Shown: positions 1 through 10,903, counted from the stretch's first letter. The stretch: DNA of 64,000 nt from Pseudodesulfovibrio hydrargyri (GCF_001874525.1 NZ_LKAQ01000004.1:1230937-1294936), one strand, 5' to 3'. Notes: generated from the sequence alone by a model not told the origin. Program-made: numbers and translations.

Positions 1-1
1 C

Positions 2-244
2 CGCGCCGAATACGCATTCTTCCACATCCCCGGCGCGGTCAACGTGCCCTATCCGGCGACCCTCAATGAACTGGCCCTGGCCGCGCTCGATCCGACCAAG
101 CCTGTGGTCGTCATCTGCATGACCGGACACCGCTCTCCGCCCACGGTCCGCCAGATGCAGCGGGGCGGCTACACCGACGTACGCAACCTGACCGGCGGCA
201 TGGCCGTGTGGAAGCTGTTCGGCGGGGACACGGTCTCGCCATGA
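2..244 (+). CDS. Rhodanese-like domain protein, C-terminal part
   Basis: Open reading frame entering from the left edge, so the true start is outside the window. The visible 80 residues hold the second half of a rhodanese domain: an HIPGAVNVPY segment and an active-site loop CMTGHRS in which the cysteine would carry the persulfide, followed by the typical ending GGMAVWK. Rhodaneses transfer sulfane sulfur; single-domain forms are often sulfur carriers or sulfide-response proteins. Its stop overlaps the next start (ATG at 241), so it is probably cotranscribed with the fosX-like gene. Substrate unknown. Confidence 0.8.
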   Translation, partial: RAEYAFFHIPGAVNVPYPATLNELALAALDPTKPVVVICMTGHRSPPTVRQMQRGGYTDVRNLTGGMAVWKLFGGDTVSP

Positions 245-647
245 TCGAGGGGCTCAGCCACGTCACCTTCATCGTCCGCGACCTGGACCGCATGGAAGCG
301 TTCCTGCGGGCGGTCTTCGAGGCCGAGCGGGTCTACGACAGCGGCCCGGACACGCACTCCCTGTCCCGCGAGCGGTTCTTCGTCATCGGCGGGGTCTGGG
401 TGGCGGTCATGCGGGGCGATCCCCTTCGGGAGCCGACCTACAACCACGTGGCCTTCAAGATCCCGGACAGCGAGTTTACGGCCTACGAGCGCCGCGTCCG
501 GGAGCACGGGGTCGAGGTCCGTACGGGCCGCTCCCGCATGGACGGGTAGGGCGCTCCCTCTATTTCCACGACCACGACAACCACCTCTTCGAACTGCACA
601 CCGGCACCCTGGCCGACCGGCTGGCCGCCTATTCAGGACCGGCCTGA
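241..647 (+). pseudogene. fosX: FosX-like fosfomycin hydrolase, frameshifted
   Basis: A vicinal-oxygen-chelate protein reads from ATG 241 to a stop at 547-549 (102 residues), but the family sequence continues in the next frame to a stop at 645-647. Adding one base near 546-549 restores about 135 residues ending GRSLYFHDHDNHLFELHTGT. With that base restored, the residues expected of FosX fall exactly in place: His7, Glu44 (catalytic base), His69 and Glu118 (metal ligands). FosX is known to hydrolyse fosfomycin using Mn2+. As read, the third metal ligand is lost, so the protein should be inactive unless the frameshift is a sequencing error or is bypassed. Confidence 0.8.
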
Positions 648-693
648 CCTGTTTCCCTTCTCCATGTTCCATCCCTGGGCCGGTTCGGGATTT

Positions 694-749
694 TAGCTTG
701 ACACTCAAACTAAATCCCGCTTAGAAGGTTTGAAAGTCAAACTATACCT
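694..749 (+). promoter_or_regulatory. Promoter with twin palindromic operators (MarR-type)
   Basis: Two copies of a palindrome close to TAGTTTGA-N3-TCAAACTA lie at 694-712 (TAGCTTGA CAC TCAAACTA) and 726-744 (AGGTTTGA AAG TCAAACTA), centres 32 bp apart, about three helical turns. A TTGACA hexamer (698-703) lies inside the first and a TATACC hexamer (744-749) touches the second. They precede an exporter-marR pair, so autoregulation by that MarR protein is the simplest reading (inference). Confidence 0.65.
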
Positions 750-772
750 CTTTCAAACAAACTGGATGGCGC

Positions 773-1591
773 ATGCAATTCGATTCCATATTCTGGGTGG
801 CCCTGCAGTCGAGCGTGCTGCTCGGGCTGGTGCACGGGGTCAACCCGTGCGGCCACTCCTGGCTGGTCCTGGCCCCGTTCGTGTACGGCGAGAAGCGCGG
901 CGGGAGGGTCCTGTCCCTGACCCTGTCGTTCATCGCCGGGACCACCTTGGCCTGCCTGCTCATCGGGCTGACGCTCGGTTCGATCTCCCTGGCCATCCCC
1001 GAGTCCTTCACCCTGTACGTGGACGTGGCCACCTTCGCGGTCCTGCTCGTCCTGGGGCTGATCCTGATCTTCAGGCCGCACCTGCTGCACAGCCACGACC
1101 ACGACCATGGGCATGACCATGACCACGGGCACCATCACGATGACGGCCATGAGCACGGGCACGCCCACGACGATCACGGGGAGCAGGGCCATGATCACGA
1201 TCATCACCACCACGACCACGATCACCACGAGGCCGCCCATGAAGGCCGCTGCCACGCCTGCGCGGGCCACGATTGCAAGCCGACCGCCCGGTCCATGACC
1301 GTCTGGGGGCTGTTCACCATCGGCTTCGTGAATATGATCGTGCCCTGCCCGACCGTGGCGCTCATGTACACCTACGCTCTCGACTCGGGCAGCGTGCTCA
1401 AGGGCACGGCGGTCTTCGGGGTCTACGCCGTGGCCACCGGGCTGACGCTCGGCGCGATCATCTTCGCCATCTACAAGGCCGCCGGGCTGATGCGCACCCT
1501 GACACAGGAGTGGATCGAGCCCCTGGTCATGCGCGCCGCCGGGGTCATGACCATCGCCTTCGGGGCCTACAGCCTGTACACGTCCATCTAG
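773..1591 (+). CDS. Histidine-rich UreH/NicO-like metal exporter
   Basis: Polytopic membrane protein of 272 residues with two blocks of three predicted membrane segments around a cytoplasmic or periplasmic loop (residues ~105-165) that is extremely rich in His and Asp (HDHDHGHDHDHGHHHDD and similar). The N-terminal segment has HGVNPCGHSW and the second half GFVNMIVPCPT, the paired motifs of UreH/SafE and RcnA/NicO-like transporters. The His loop suggests binding of Ni, Co, Zn or Cu and export or buffering. It is followed 11 nt later by a MarR regulator and preceded by twin palindromes, so metal or stress induction is likely. The metal is not readable from sequence. Confidence 0.75.
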   Translation: MQFDSIFWVALQSSVLLGLVHGVNPCGHSWLVLAPFVYGEKRGGRVLSLTLSFIAGTTLACLLIGLTLGSISLAIPESFTLYVDVATFAVLLVLGLILIFRPHLLHSHDHDHGHDHDHGHHHDDGHEHGHAHDDHGEQGHDHDHHHHDHDHHEAAHEGRCHACAGHDCKPTARSMTVWGLFTIGFVNMIVPCPTVALMYTYALDSGSVLKGTAVFGVYAVATGLTLGAIIFAIYKAAGLMRTLTQEWIEPLVMRAAGVMTIAFGAYSLYTSI

Positions 1592-1602
1592 AGGGAGGGG
1601 AC

Positions 1603-2013
1603 ATGGTCGGCAGAATCAACCACGCCATCGTGGAGTTTTTCGAGAAGCTCTCGTCCTGGGAGCACGACGTGGTCCGCGAGAAGGGCATGACCCTGCCGCA
1701 GATGCACACCCTGGAGGTCCTCGGCATCCACGGGGCCATGCGCATGAAGGAACTGGCCGAGGCCATGGGCATCACCACCGGCACCCTGACCGTGCTGGTG
1801 GACCGGTTGGAGGACAAGGAGTGCGTGCGCCGCGTGCCCCACGACACGGACCGCCGGTCCATCAACGTGGAGCTCACGGACCAGGGCAAGGCGCTCTTCG
1901 AGGAGCACGACCGTCTGCACCTGCGCCTGACCGAAGACCTGGTGGCCGCCTGTCCGCCCGACGACCGCGAGGCGCTGCTGCGCTGCCTGACGAGCATGAA
2001 CGCGCAGTTCTAG
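1603..2013 (+). CDS. MarR family transcriptional regulator
   Basis: 136-residue protein with a winged-helix fold: recognition helix around residues 45-65 (MKELAEAMGITTGTLTVLVD) followed by the beta wing with DTDRRSINVELTDQGK, the standard MarR wing signature. ATG chosen at 1603 because GAGGGAGGGG precedes it at good spacing; the reading frame extends further upstream only inside the exporter gene. It lies directly downstream of the His-rich exporter and probably shares its transcript, repressing it through the two palindromes at 694-744. No ligand-binding Cys pair is obvious. Confidence 0.88.
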   Translation: MVGRINHAIVEFFEKLSSWEHDVVREKGMTLPQMHTLEVLGIHGAMRMKELAEAMGITTGTLTVLVDRLEDKECVRRVPHDTDRRSINVELTDQGKALFEEHDRLHLRLTEDLVAACPPDDREALLRCLTSMNAQF

Positions 2014-2106
2014 GCCGTCCGCCCCGGCCGTCGCATATCCCGCCCATCACGCTTCCCGATGGGCGCGCCATTGACCGCCGGGCCCGCCTGCCTTATTTTC
2101 TCCGCC

Positions 2107-3288
2107 ATGAGCGAGTATATCGACCAGATCGAGACCGGCGAGTCAGTGGGGCTGGTGGAGAAGAAGTTCTTCACCTTCGGCGCGGACGAGCCGCTGGTGC
2201 TCGAATCCGGGCGCAGGCTCGGTCCGGTCACCCTGGCCTACGAGACCTGCGGCACCCTGAACGCGGACAGGACCAACGCCATCCTGGTCTGCCACGCCCT
2301 GACCGGCGATTCCCACGTGGCCGGGTTCTACGACGGCAACGATCCCAAGCCGGGCTGGTGGGACCTCATGGTCGGGCCGGGCAAGCCCATCGACACGGAC
2401 AAGTATTTCGTCATCTGCTCCAACGTCATCGGCGGGTGCATGGGCTCCACCGGGCCCTCGTCCGAGAACCCGGAGACCGGCCGCCCGTACGGCGCGTCCT
2501 TCCCGGTGGTGACCATCGGCGACATGGTCCGCGCCCAGCGCCGCCTGGTGGACTCCTTCGGCATCGACACCTTGCTGGCCGTGGTCGGCGGGTCCGTGGG
2601 CGGCATGCAGGTCCTGGAATGGTCCGTGCGCTACCCGCACCGCGTGCACGCGGCCATCCCCCTGGCCACCACCACCAAGCACTCGGCCCAGGCCATCGCC
2701 TTCAACGAGGTCGCCCGCCAGGCGATCATGGCCGACCCCAAGTGGAACCGGGGCGACTACTACGAGTCCGGCCGCCCGGAGCACGGGTTGGCCGTGGCCC
2801 GCATGGTCGGGCACATCACCTACCTGTCCGACGAGTCCATGCGCCACAAGTTCGACCGCAGGCTCCAGGACCGCGTGGAGCTGTCCTTCGACTTCGAGGC
2901 CGATTTTCAGGTGGAGTCTTACCTGCGCTACCAGGGCAACAAGTTCGTGGACCGCTTCGACGCCAACTCGTTCCTCTACCTGACCAAGGCCGCCGACTAT
3001 TTCAACCTCGAGAACCACTACGGCGACGGCTCCCTGGTGGCCGCCTTTTCGCGGGCCTCCTGCCGCTATCTGGTGGTCTCCTTCACCTCGGACTGGCTCT
3101 ACCCGACCTACCAGTCCAAGACCATGGTCAAGGCCATGAAGAAGAACAGCCTGGACGTCTCGTTCTGCGAGATCGAGGCCCCGTGGGGGCACGACGCCTT
3201 CCTGCTGCCCAACACGCGCTTAAGCGACCTGCTCTCCGGGTTCCTGAACAAGATCTGCCTGCACTGCCGCATCGGAGATGTTGCATGA
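2107..3288 (+). CDS. metX: Homoserine O-acetyltransferase MetX
   Basis: 393-residue alpha/beta hydrolase of the MetX family. It acylates homoserine at the first committed step of methionine synthesis. Visible motifs are CHALTGDSHVAG, the nucleophile elbow GGSVGGMQ with the catalytic Ser, and the C-terminal GHDAFLL with the catalytic His. ATG 2107 (MSEYIDQIETGE) is preferred over an in-frame start at 2059, which would add 16 unconserved residues. It overlaps metW by 4 nt (ATGA). Sequence alone does not settle acetyl- versus succinyl-CoA specificity. Confidence 0.93.
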   Translation: MSEYIDQIETGESVGLVEKKFFTFGADEPLVLESGRRLGPVTLAYETCGTLNADRTNAILVCHALTGDSHVAGFYDGNDPKPGWWDLMVGPGKPIDTDKYFVICSNVIGGCMGSTGPSSENPETGRPYGASFPVVTIGDMVRAQRRLVDSFGIDTLLAVVGGSVGGMQVLEWSVRYPHRVHAAIPLATTTKHSAQAIAFNEVARQAIMADPKWNRGDYYESGRPEHGLAVARMVGHITYLSDESMRHKFDRRLQDRVELSFDFEADFQVESYLRYQGNKFVDRFDANSFLYLTKAADYFNLENHYGDGSLVAAFSRASCRYLVVSFTSDWLYPTYQSKTMVKAMKKNSLDVSFCEIEAPWGHDAFLLPNTRLSDLLSGFLNKICLHCRIGDVA

Positions 3289-3902
3289 GATTCGACCTCC
3301 AAGTCATCGCCACCTGGATAGAACCGGGCAGCCGCGTCCTCGACCTCGGCTGCCGCACCGGCTCGCTGCTGGCCCACCTGACCGAAGAGAAGGCAATCAT
3401 CGGCACCGGCATCGAGATCGACGAGGAGGCCGCGGGCCAGGCCATCGCCAAGGGATTGTCCGTCATTCACGGCGACATCTACGAGGAGATCGAGGACTAC
3501 CCGGACAACGCGTTCGACTACGTCATCCTGTCCCAGGCCCTGATGCAGGTTCTGGACCCCGAGACCCTGCTGCGCGAGATGCTGCGCGTGGGGCGGCTCG
3601 GCATCGTCTCGTTCCCGAATTTCACCCACTACCGGAACCGGCTCCAGATGCTCTTCACCGGGCGCGCGCCCATGTCCAAGGAGCTGCCCTACGAGTGGTA
3701 CAACACCCCGAACATCCGGGTCATCCCGATCATCGACTTCCGCCGCTTCTGCAAACACCTGGGCGTGCCCATCGTCAAGGAGGTGGCCATCTCCACCCAC
3801 CACCACGACGAGCAGGGCAAGGTCATCACCTGGCTGCCCAACCTGTTCGCCACCTTCGGCATCTTCATGCTCGGCCAGGCTCGGCGGCCCGGGTCGGACT
3901 AG
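3285..3902 (+). CDS. metW: MetW methyltransferase-like protein
   Basis: 205-residue protein with a class I SAM-dependent methyltransferase fold: VLDLGCRTGSLL motif I at residues ~18-29, IEIDEE motif, and YVILSQALMQV. MetW is the usual partner of MetX and is needed for, or stimulates, homoserine acylation in several proteobacteria. The start overlaps the metX stop by 4 nt, implying translational coupling. A perfect bidirectional hairpin terminator follows within 20 nt. Confidence 0.93.
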   Translation: MRFDLQVIATWIEPGSRVLDLGCRTGSLLAHLTEEKAIIGTGIEIDEEAAGQAIAKGLSVIHGDIYEEIEDYPDNAFDYVILSQALMQVLDPETLLREMLRVGRLGIVSFPNFTHYRNRLQMLFTGRAPMSKELPYEWYNTPNIRVIPIIDFRRFCKHLGVPIVKEVAISTHHHDEQGKVITWLPNLFATFGIFMLGQARRPGSD

Positions 3903-3920
3903 GATTCCCGCCTATCTTAC

Positions 3921-3973
3921 GGCGCAAAAAAGTCCCCGCCATGCGAACGGCATGGCGGGGACTTTTTTGCGCC
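3921..3973. terminator. Bidirectional terminator between metW and the MBL lipoprotein
   Basis: Perfect 24-bp inverted repeat (3921-3944 with 3950-3973) around a 5-nt loop. A-run and T-run lie inside the arms, so it can terminate metXW on the plus strand and the convergent minus-strand gene. Confidence 0.95.
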
Positions 3974-3985
3974 GGGCGGCGGCCG

Positions 3986-5101
3986 CTAGAGCGTTTCCCA
4001 CCAGCGGGTGAAGGTTTGTTGCGGGTCGTCCAGGCGGACGACCTCGCCGATCTCCGGGGTGACCAGGCGATAGGGCTTGCCCTGGCCCGCCGTGACGAAG
4101 CGGCGGAAGGGGTCGTCCCAGGAGTGGTAGGAGATGTTGAACCGGCCCGTGTGCGACGGCAGGGCGGACGCGGCGCGCAGGTCCAGGGCGGCCTGGGCCG
4201 CCTGCTCCGGGTTCATGTGCACGTACTGCCAAGCCTCGTTGTATTGCCCGCTGTCGAGCAGGACAAGATCGAATCCGCCGAAGCGCTTTCCGATGGCCTT
4301 GAAGTGGGCCCCATAGCCGCTGTCGCCGCTGTAGAAGATGCGCCGCGAACCGGTCTCCAGGGCAAAGGCGACCCACAGGGTGCGGTTGCGGTCGAACAGG
4401 CGGCCGGAGAAGTGCCGGGCGGTCAGGACATAAAGGGTCAACCCGTCCTCCAGGCGCACGGTGTCGTCCCAGTCGGCCTCCACGATCATTTCCTCCGGGA
4501 ACCCCCAGCTGGCGAAGTGGGCGCCCACGCCCAGGCCGGTGACGATGCGCCCGATTCTGGGCCGGAGCGCGGTCACGGTGTCGTAGTCCAGGTGGTCCCA
4601 GTGGTCGTGGGAGATGAGCAGGTAGTCGATGTCCGGGATGTCTTCGGCGGTGTAGAGGGTCGTGCCGTCAAAGGCGCGGGTCGAGAAGGACACGGGCGCG
4701 GCGTGGTCGCTCAGGACCGGGTCGATCAGGATGGTCCGGCCGTTCAGACGGATGAAATAGGAGGAGTGGCCGAGCCAGATCACGGCGTCCCGGTCCGGGG
4801 CCATGGACTTGAGGTCGGTCTTGACCACGGGAACGGGGCCGGGCGGGGTCAGGTTGTCGTCGCTGCGCAACAGGAACTTCAGCCACAGGCCGAACCCCTC
4901 GCCGCCCTCGACCACGCTGACGAAGGGCTCGCGGTTGTGGAAGGTCCCGCCCTGGTAGTTGGGGGACCGGGATATGCGGTCCAGTCGGTCTCCCTGGGGG
5001 AGCCTGCCGAACTTGGCCTGCCGGAAGTAGAAGCAGCCCGAGACGGCCAGCACCAGGGCCAGCAGGGCGAGAAGGATGATGATCTTGTAGAGCATGTTCA
5101 T
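3986..5101 (-). CDS. Metallo-beta-lactamase-fold hydrolase, lipoprotein
   Basis: 371-residue protein. The N-terminus has a hydrophobic signal ending in a lipobox (LAVSGC, Cys23), so it is probably a membrane-anchored lipoprotein. The body is an MBL-fold hydrolase of the UlaG/RomA/NAPE-PLD-like group: WLGHSSYFI, HDHWDHLD as the metal motif, YSGDSGYG with a metal Asp, and a late LPSHTGRF His. Family members hydrolyse lactones, phosphodiesters or lipid substrates; the substrate here is unknown. It is the distal gene of the minus-strand island, and the strong terminator at 3921-3973 follows it. Confidence 0.85.
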   Translation of the reverse strand: MNMLYKIIILLALLALVLAVSGCFYFRQAKFGRLPQGDRLDRISRSPNYQGGTFHNREPFVSVVEGGEGFGLWLKFLLRSDDNLTPPGPVPVVKTDLKSMAPDRDAVIWLGHSSYFIRLNGRTILIDPVLSDHAAPVSFSTRAFDGTTLYTAEDIPDIDYLLISHDHWDHLDYDTVTALRPRIGRIVTGLGVGAHFASWGFPEEMIVEADWDDTVRLEDGLTLYVLTARHFSGRLFDRNRTLWVAFALETGSRRIFYSGDSGYGAHFKAIGKRFGGFDLVLLDSGQYNEAWQYVHMNPEQAAQAALDLRAASALPSHTGRFNISYHSWDDPFRRFVTAGQGKPYRLVTPEIGEVVRLDDPQQTFTRWWETL

Positions 5102-5145
5102 GGCGGCGAGCCTTGCGTTGCGGTCAGGTCCGTGGCCGGGCCGGG

Positions 5146-5367
5146 TCAGCCGCGGCGCAGCGGGTTTCGGCGGGAATCGGCCTGCTCCTTCACGCGCACC
5201 GGCGCGAACAGCCGGACCGCGCCGAAGAGCACGGCGGCCAGGATGGTGATGTTCACGGTCATGGAACAGAGCAGTTCGGCCGAGAACCAGCCGCCGACGG
5301 TGGCGGCGCAGTCCCAGGCGGCGTGCGACAGTTGGAGGATCGTCTGGTATATTTCGGTGATGTTCAT
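5146..5367 (-). CDS. Small membrane protein of unknown function
   Basis: 73-residue protein, not recognised. ATG 5367 is chosen because AAGGAG precedes it at good spacing; a longer in-frame start at 5412 lacks this. It has one or two hydrophobic stretches (around WDCAATVGGWF and VNITILAAVLFGAVRLF) and a basic C-terminus (RVKEQADSRRNPLRRG), so it is probably an inner-membrane protein with a cytoplasmic tail. It sits 44 nt upstream of the MBL lipoprotein gene. A copy of the TTGCCCGATNNTCC motif lies about 105 nt upstream. Confidence 0.6.
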   Translation of the reverse strand: MNITEIYQTILQLSHAAWDCAATVGGWFSAELLCSMTVNITILAAVLFGAVRLFAPVRVKEQADSRRNPLRRG

Positions 5368-5472
5368 ATCAAGCTCCTTGCGGTCGGGCGGGAAGGGACA
5401 TCCTTCCCCCACCCTGACGTATCAACCTTACGCCATTCCGCCTGGACCATGTAGGCCATTTCTCCACGATTG

Positions 5473-5486
5473 TTGCCCGATCGTCC
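5473..5486 (-). promoter_or_regulatory. TTGCCCGATNNTCC motif, copy a
   Basis: TTGCCCGATCGTCC, upstream of the 73-residue membrane protein gene. It shares 12 fixed positions with copies at 9543 and 14590; possible site for the island regulator (inference). Confidence 0.35.
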
Positions 5487-5551
5487 AAAATGAAGTCCAT
5501 TCTCTCCGGTTTCGGCGGGGATTCGTTGCCCATTCGTGCTGCGGGCAGGGG

Positions 5552-6736
5552 CTATGCCCGGCATTCCCGGGGTTCGCGGGCGAAGATCAGGGTGATCACG
5601 CAGGCCACGGCGGCCAGGCCGCCGTAGCACAGGACCAACTGGTACAGGTTCAGGAACTTGGACAGCTGCCCGGCCAGGAAGCTGGTCACCGCCGCGCCGG
5701 TGTAGGCCGTGGCGTAGAGCAGCGACAGGATTCCGGCGCGGTTGTACGAGGCGACGCCGTCGAGCAGGGAGCGGATGCTCCCGGTCAGGGCCACGCCCTG
5801 GGCCGCGCCCGCGATGGCGCTCATGATCAGGAAGCTGGTGATCATGGACATCTTCACGGCCAGGATGATCCCGCCCAGGGCCAGGGTGAAGATGACGATG
5901 CCGATGCGCTGGGCCTTGGCCGGGGAGAACCGGGCCGTCAACGGACCGCCGATGGCGCTGGGCAGCAGGAAGGAGGAGAACACGACGGCGGCCGTGAGCG
6001 TGCTCCTGGAGCCGAGCTGGTCGGCCGCGATGGATGGGCCGTAGGCCTGGAAGAATCCGCCCAGGGCCCAGGTGGCCAGAAAGAGGCAGGCCGCGATGGG
6101 GAACAGCCGCCGGTCGGCCTGGGGCATGGAAAAGGCGGGCCGGAGCGAGGCGGCCAGGCCGGGCTTGCGCTTCACCGTCTCCCTGCCCGTCAGGATCAGG
6201 ACGCAGACCACCGCCGTTTCGATCAGGACGATGACGTAGCAGAGCATCTTCGGGTACGGGCCGTACTCGACCAGTGCGCCCGAGGCCAGGGCGCCCAGGG
6301 TCAGCCCGACCATGGGCGCGTTGCCCACGATCACGGCGGACAGCCAGCTTAAGGAAGGCGGGGCGCTGTCCACCACGTAGGCCGCGATGGCGCTGGAGGC
6401 CAGGCCGCAGGAGAGCCCGAGCAGGAGCCGGGCGACGATCAGGGGCGTCGCGCTGTCCACGCGCAGGAGGATGAAGCTGGCCACGGCCGAGAGGGCGAAG
6501 GCGAGCAGGGTGACCGGCTTGCGGCCCAGGTGGTCCGAGATGCGGCCGAAGAACAGCAGGGCCGAGATCGCGCCGATGAAATAGACCACGGCGGTCAGGG
6601 AGAGGTCGTTGTAGGTCAGTCCTTCCGCGCGGCGGTAGACGTCATAGAGCGGGATCGGCGTGGCCGAGGCGGCAAAGGCCATGAGCATGGACAGCGTGGC
6701 CGCGATGAAGCCGATGTTTTTACGCAGGGTTTCCAA
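5552..6736 (-). CDS. MFS family transporter
   Basis: About 394 residues with twelve predicted membrane segments and an MFS loop signature GRISDHLGRKPV between segments 2 and 3. No ATG lies near the N-terminus; TTG 6736 is proposed because AGGAT precedes it by 8 nt and the protein then starts just before the first membrane helix. Substrate is not predictable; small-molecule or drug efflux would fit the detoxification context. It is downstream of an aldo-keto reductase gene on the same strand, with a gap of about 45 nt. Confidence 0.85.
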   Translation of the reverse strand: METLRKNIGFIAATLSMLMAFAASATPIPLYDVYRRAEGLTYNDLSLTAVVYFIGAISALLFFGRISDHLGRKPVTLLAFALSAVASFILLRVDSATPLIVARLLLGLSCGLASSAIAAYVVDSAPPSLSWLSAVIVGNAPMVGLTLGALASGALVEYGPYPKMLCYVIVLIETAVVCVLILTGRETVKRKPGLAASLRPAFSMPQADRRLFPIAACLFLATWALGGFFQAYGPSIAADQLGSRSTLTAAVVFSSFLLPSAIGGPLTARFSPAKAQRIGIVIFTLALGGIILAVKMSMITSFLIMSAIAGAAQGVALTGSIRSLLDGVASYNRAGILSLLYATAYTGAAVTSFLAGQLSKFLNLYQLVLCYGGLAAVACVITLIFAREPRECRA

Positions 6737-6780
6737 AATATATATCCTGTATCTCGAACGTGTCGCTATAGGTTGCGGGA

Positions 6781-9347
<2,567 letters not shown>

Positions 9348-9654
9348 TGATGAATCTCCGTTACGGTCGTTTTGCTTCGGCGTGCCGCGCCCATGGCGAG
9401 GCGGTCCGGCCCGGGGCCGGGAATGCCGCCGGGCCGCGCGCCGGGGGGCGCGGTGTACTGCGGAAAGGTCCGGGCCTTGCTGTGGACGGTTCTATACTAG
9501 GACGGATCGGGGAGAATCCGGTAGACGATTCGTCTTCATTTCTTGCCCGATTCTCCGGAGTTGCGGCGGGGCGCAGCGCCCCTCAACCCCCTTTCGGGGG
9601 CGAGGCGCGCTGCTGAGGTGGCATGAAAATCCTGTAAATCCAATCTATGCGGGT
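9348..9654. other. Intergenic region upstream of nhaC-like gene
   Basis: 307 nt without a convincing gene. It holds motif copy b (9543-9556), a short CCCCCTTTCGGGGG hairpin near 9590 and, on the minus strand, a TATAGA-like hexamer near 9492 that could be a -10 element for the NhaC-like gene. Nothing else recognised. Confidence 0.5.
9543..9556 (-). promoter_or_regulatory. TTGCCCGATNNTCC motif, copy b
   Basis: TTGCCCGATTCTCC, about 195 nt upstream of the NhaC-like start and about 46 nt upstream of a minus-strand TATAGA hexamer. Confidence 0.35.
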
Positions 9655-10497
9655 CTATTCGGCCTCGATACGCAGAGTGCCGCTCAGGGAGGGGATCTGG
9701 TCGCCCCCTTGCACGGCCTTGCCGAGTTCGTACAGCCCGGACGCGGAACCGAAGGTCCCGAAGAACATGACCACGTCGCCCCAGGGCGCGTAGTAGGCCA
9801 GGGTGCCGGGTTTGGCCGCCTTGACCAGCGGGGTGTTCGAAGTCCCCAGCTTCTTGGGCGGGTAGTATATCTTCTCGTTGCTGCTGTAGTTCTCCACGTC
9901 GATGTCGAGCGGCAGCTGGGCATACAGGTCCTTGGAGGCCTGGCTGTCGTTGAGTTCGAACACGATGGTCTTGCCGTTGGCTTTGACGGTTATGCGCATG
10001 GTCTTTTCATCCTTTTGGTCGGTGGGGTTCATCTTGCGGATCACGGCGGTCCCGGACATCGCCTCGATGTCGTCGATGCCGCTCAATCCGACGCCCAGGC
10101 GGTGCATTTCATCGCCCGCGTAAAAATCCTCGTAGAGCATGAAGGCATCGCCCCACGGCGCGTAGTAGCTCAGCTCGCCCTTTTTCCCGTCGTGGTACGC
10201 CTCCTCCGGCTTCACGTTCAGCTTCTTGGGTGGATAGAACATCCACTGCGCGTCGCGGAAGTTGGACAGGTCGAGCGAGAGCGGCAGCTGTTCGTAGAAT
10301 TCGCGGGCCGCGTCCGTGTCGTAGAGCCGGAAGGTCGCGGTCCTGCCCTGCGAGGCGATCTCCACCCGCATGCCGGACAGGGAAAGGGTGTTCTTTTCCT
10401 CGCCCGCGCCACCGGCGGCCAGGGCTGTGGCAGGGAAGCAGGCCGCCGCGAGAGCGGCGAGGCAGGCCAGCAGAATGCGATTGACGGCAATATCCAT
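9655..10497 (-). CDS. Exported protein with two cyclophilin-like domains
   Basis: 280 residues with an N-terminal signal peptide ending near ALAAG (residue ~28), then two similar halves of about 115 residues. Each has a pattern of the bacterial cyclophilin-like fold family: ATFRLYDTDAAREFYEQLPL / IVFELNDSQASKDLYAQLPL, then FYPPKKL / YYPPKKL, then LSYYAPWGD / LAYYAPWGD. The repeats indicate internal duplication. Proteins of this family occur with AKRs and flavodoxins, but their activity is not established. A single-domain relative lies at 14035-14550. Confidence 0.8.
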   Translation of the reverse strand: MDIAVNRILLACLAALAAACFPATALAAGGAGEEKNTLSLSGMRVEIASQGRTATFRLYDTDAAREFYEQLPLSLDLSNFRDAQWMFYPPKKLNVKPEEAYHDGKKGELSYYAPWGDAFMLYEDFYAGDEMHRLGVGLSGIDDIEAMSGTAVIRKMNPTDQKDEKTMRITVKANGKTIVFELNDSQASKDLYAQLPLDIDVENYSSNEKIYYPPKKLGTSNTPLVKAAKPGTLAYYAPWGDVVMFFGTFGSASGLYELGKAVQGGDQIPSLSGTLRIEAE

Positions 10498-10506
10498 GGC
10501 GTCCCC

Positions 10507-10887
10507 CTACATCGAGTATCCAGGTTTCTTGTACAGCAGATCGGCCTTGTCCCGGACCTCGGGATCGTAGACCCGCTCCTTCCACTCATCGGACGGGACG
10601 TCCTCGATGGACACCGAGACCGAGGCCGGGCTGGCCCCGGTGATGCGGACCACGTCCTCGGTAATGGCCTCGGCCAGACGTTTCTTGTCCTCTTCCGACC
10701 GGCCGGGCCAGAGCATGACGCTGACATGGGGCATGATCCTCTCCTTTGCCGCCTCGGCGGCCAGGGCCTTGACGGCGCGCGCGTTGACGGCGCCGCCCAG
10801 CCCGCTCAGTTCAAACGTGACGGCCAAGCCGAGACCGATGGTTCCCTTGACCATGAACTCCCGCCGCGAAAATCCCTTGTTGCTCAT
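10507..10887 (-). CDS. 4-oxalocrotonate tautomerase-like protein with N-terminal leader
   Basis: From ATG 10887 the product has 126 residues: a Tat-like leader (SRREFMVKG followed by a hydrophobic stretch, to about residue 48), then a tautomerase domain MPHVSVMLWPG of the 4-OT family. In 4-OT enzymes the catalytic residue is an N-terminal proline exposed after Met removal; here that proline is internal unless translation starts at the inner ATG (10734), which has a very good AAGGAG site 7 nt upstream. Both starts may be used: one exported, one catalytically free. GGAG also precedes the outer start. Confidence 0.75.
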   Translation of the reverse strand: MSNKGFSRREFMVKGTIGLGLAVTFELSGLGGAVNARAVKALAAEAAKERIMPHVSVMLWPGRSEEDKKRLAEAITEDVVRITGASPASVSVSIEDVPSDEWKERVYDPEVRDKADLLYKKPGYSM

Positions 10888-10903
10888 CATCGTCTCCGCG
10901 TTT

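Noticed and set aside
1090..1240. Repetitive stretch that could look like a tandem repeat
   Set aside because: It encodes the His/Asp-rich loop of the exporter; the repetition comes from CAC, CAT and GAC codons.
3278..6352. Very long plus-strand open frame (1024 codons) across the MBL and MFS genes
   Set aside because: It runs antisense to two well-supported genes and over metW in another frame; its composition (long Gly/Ala/Arg runs) is what a GC-rich shadow frame gives.
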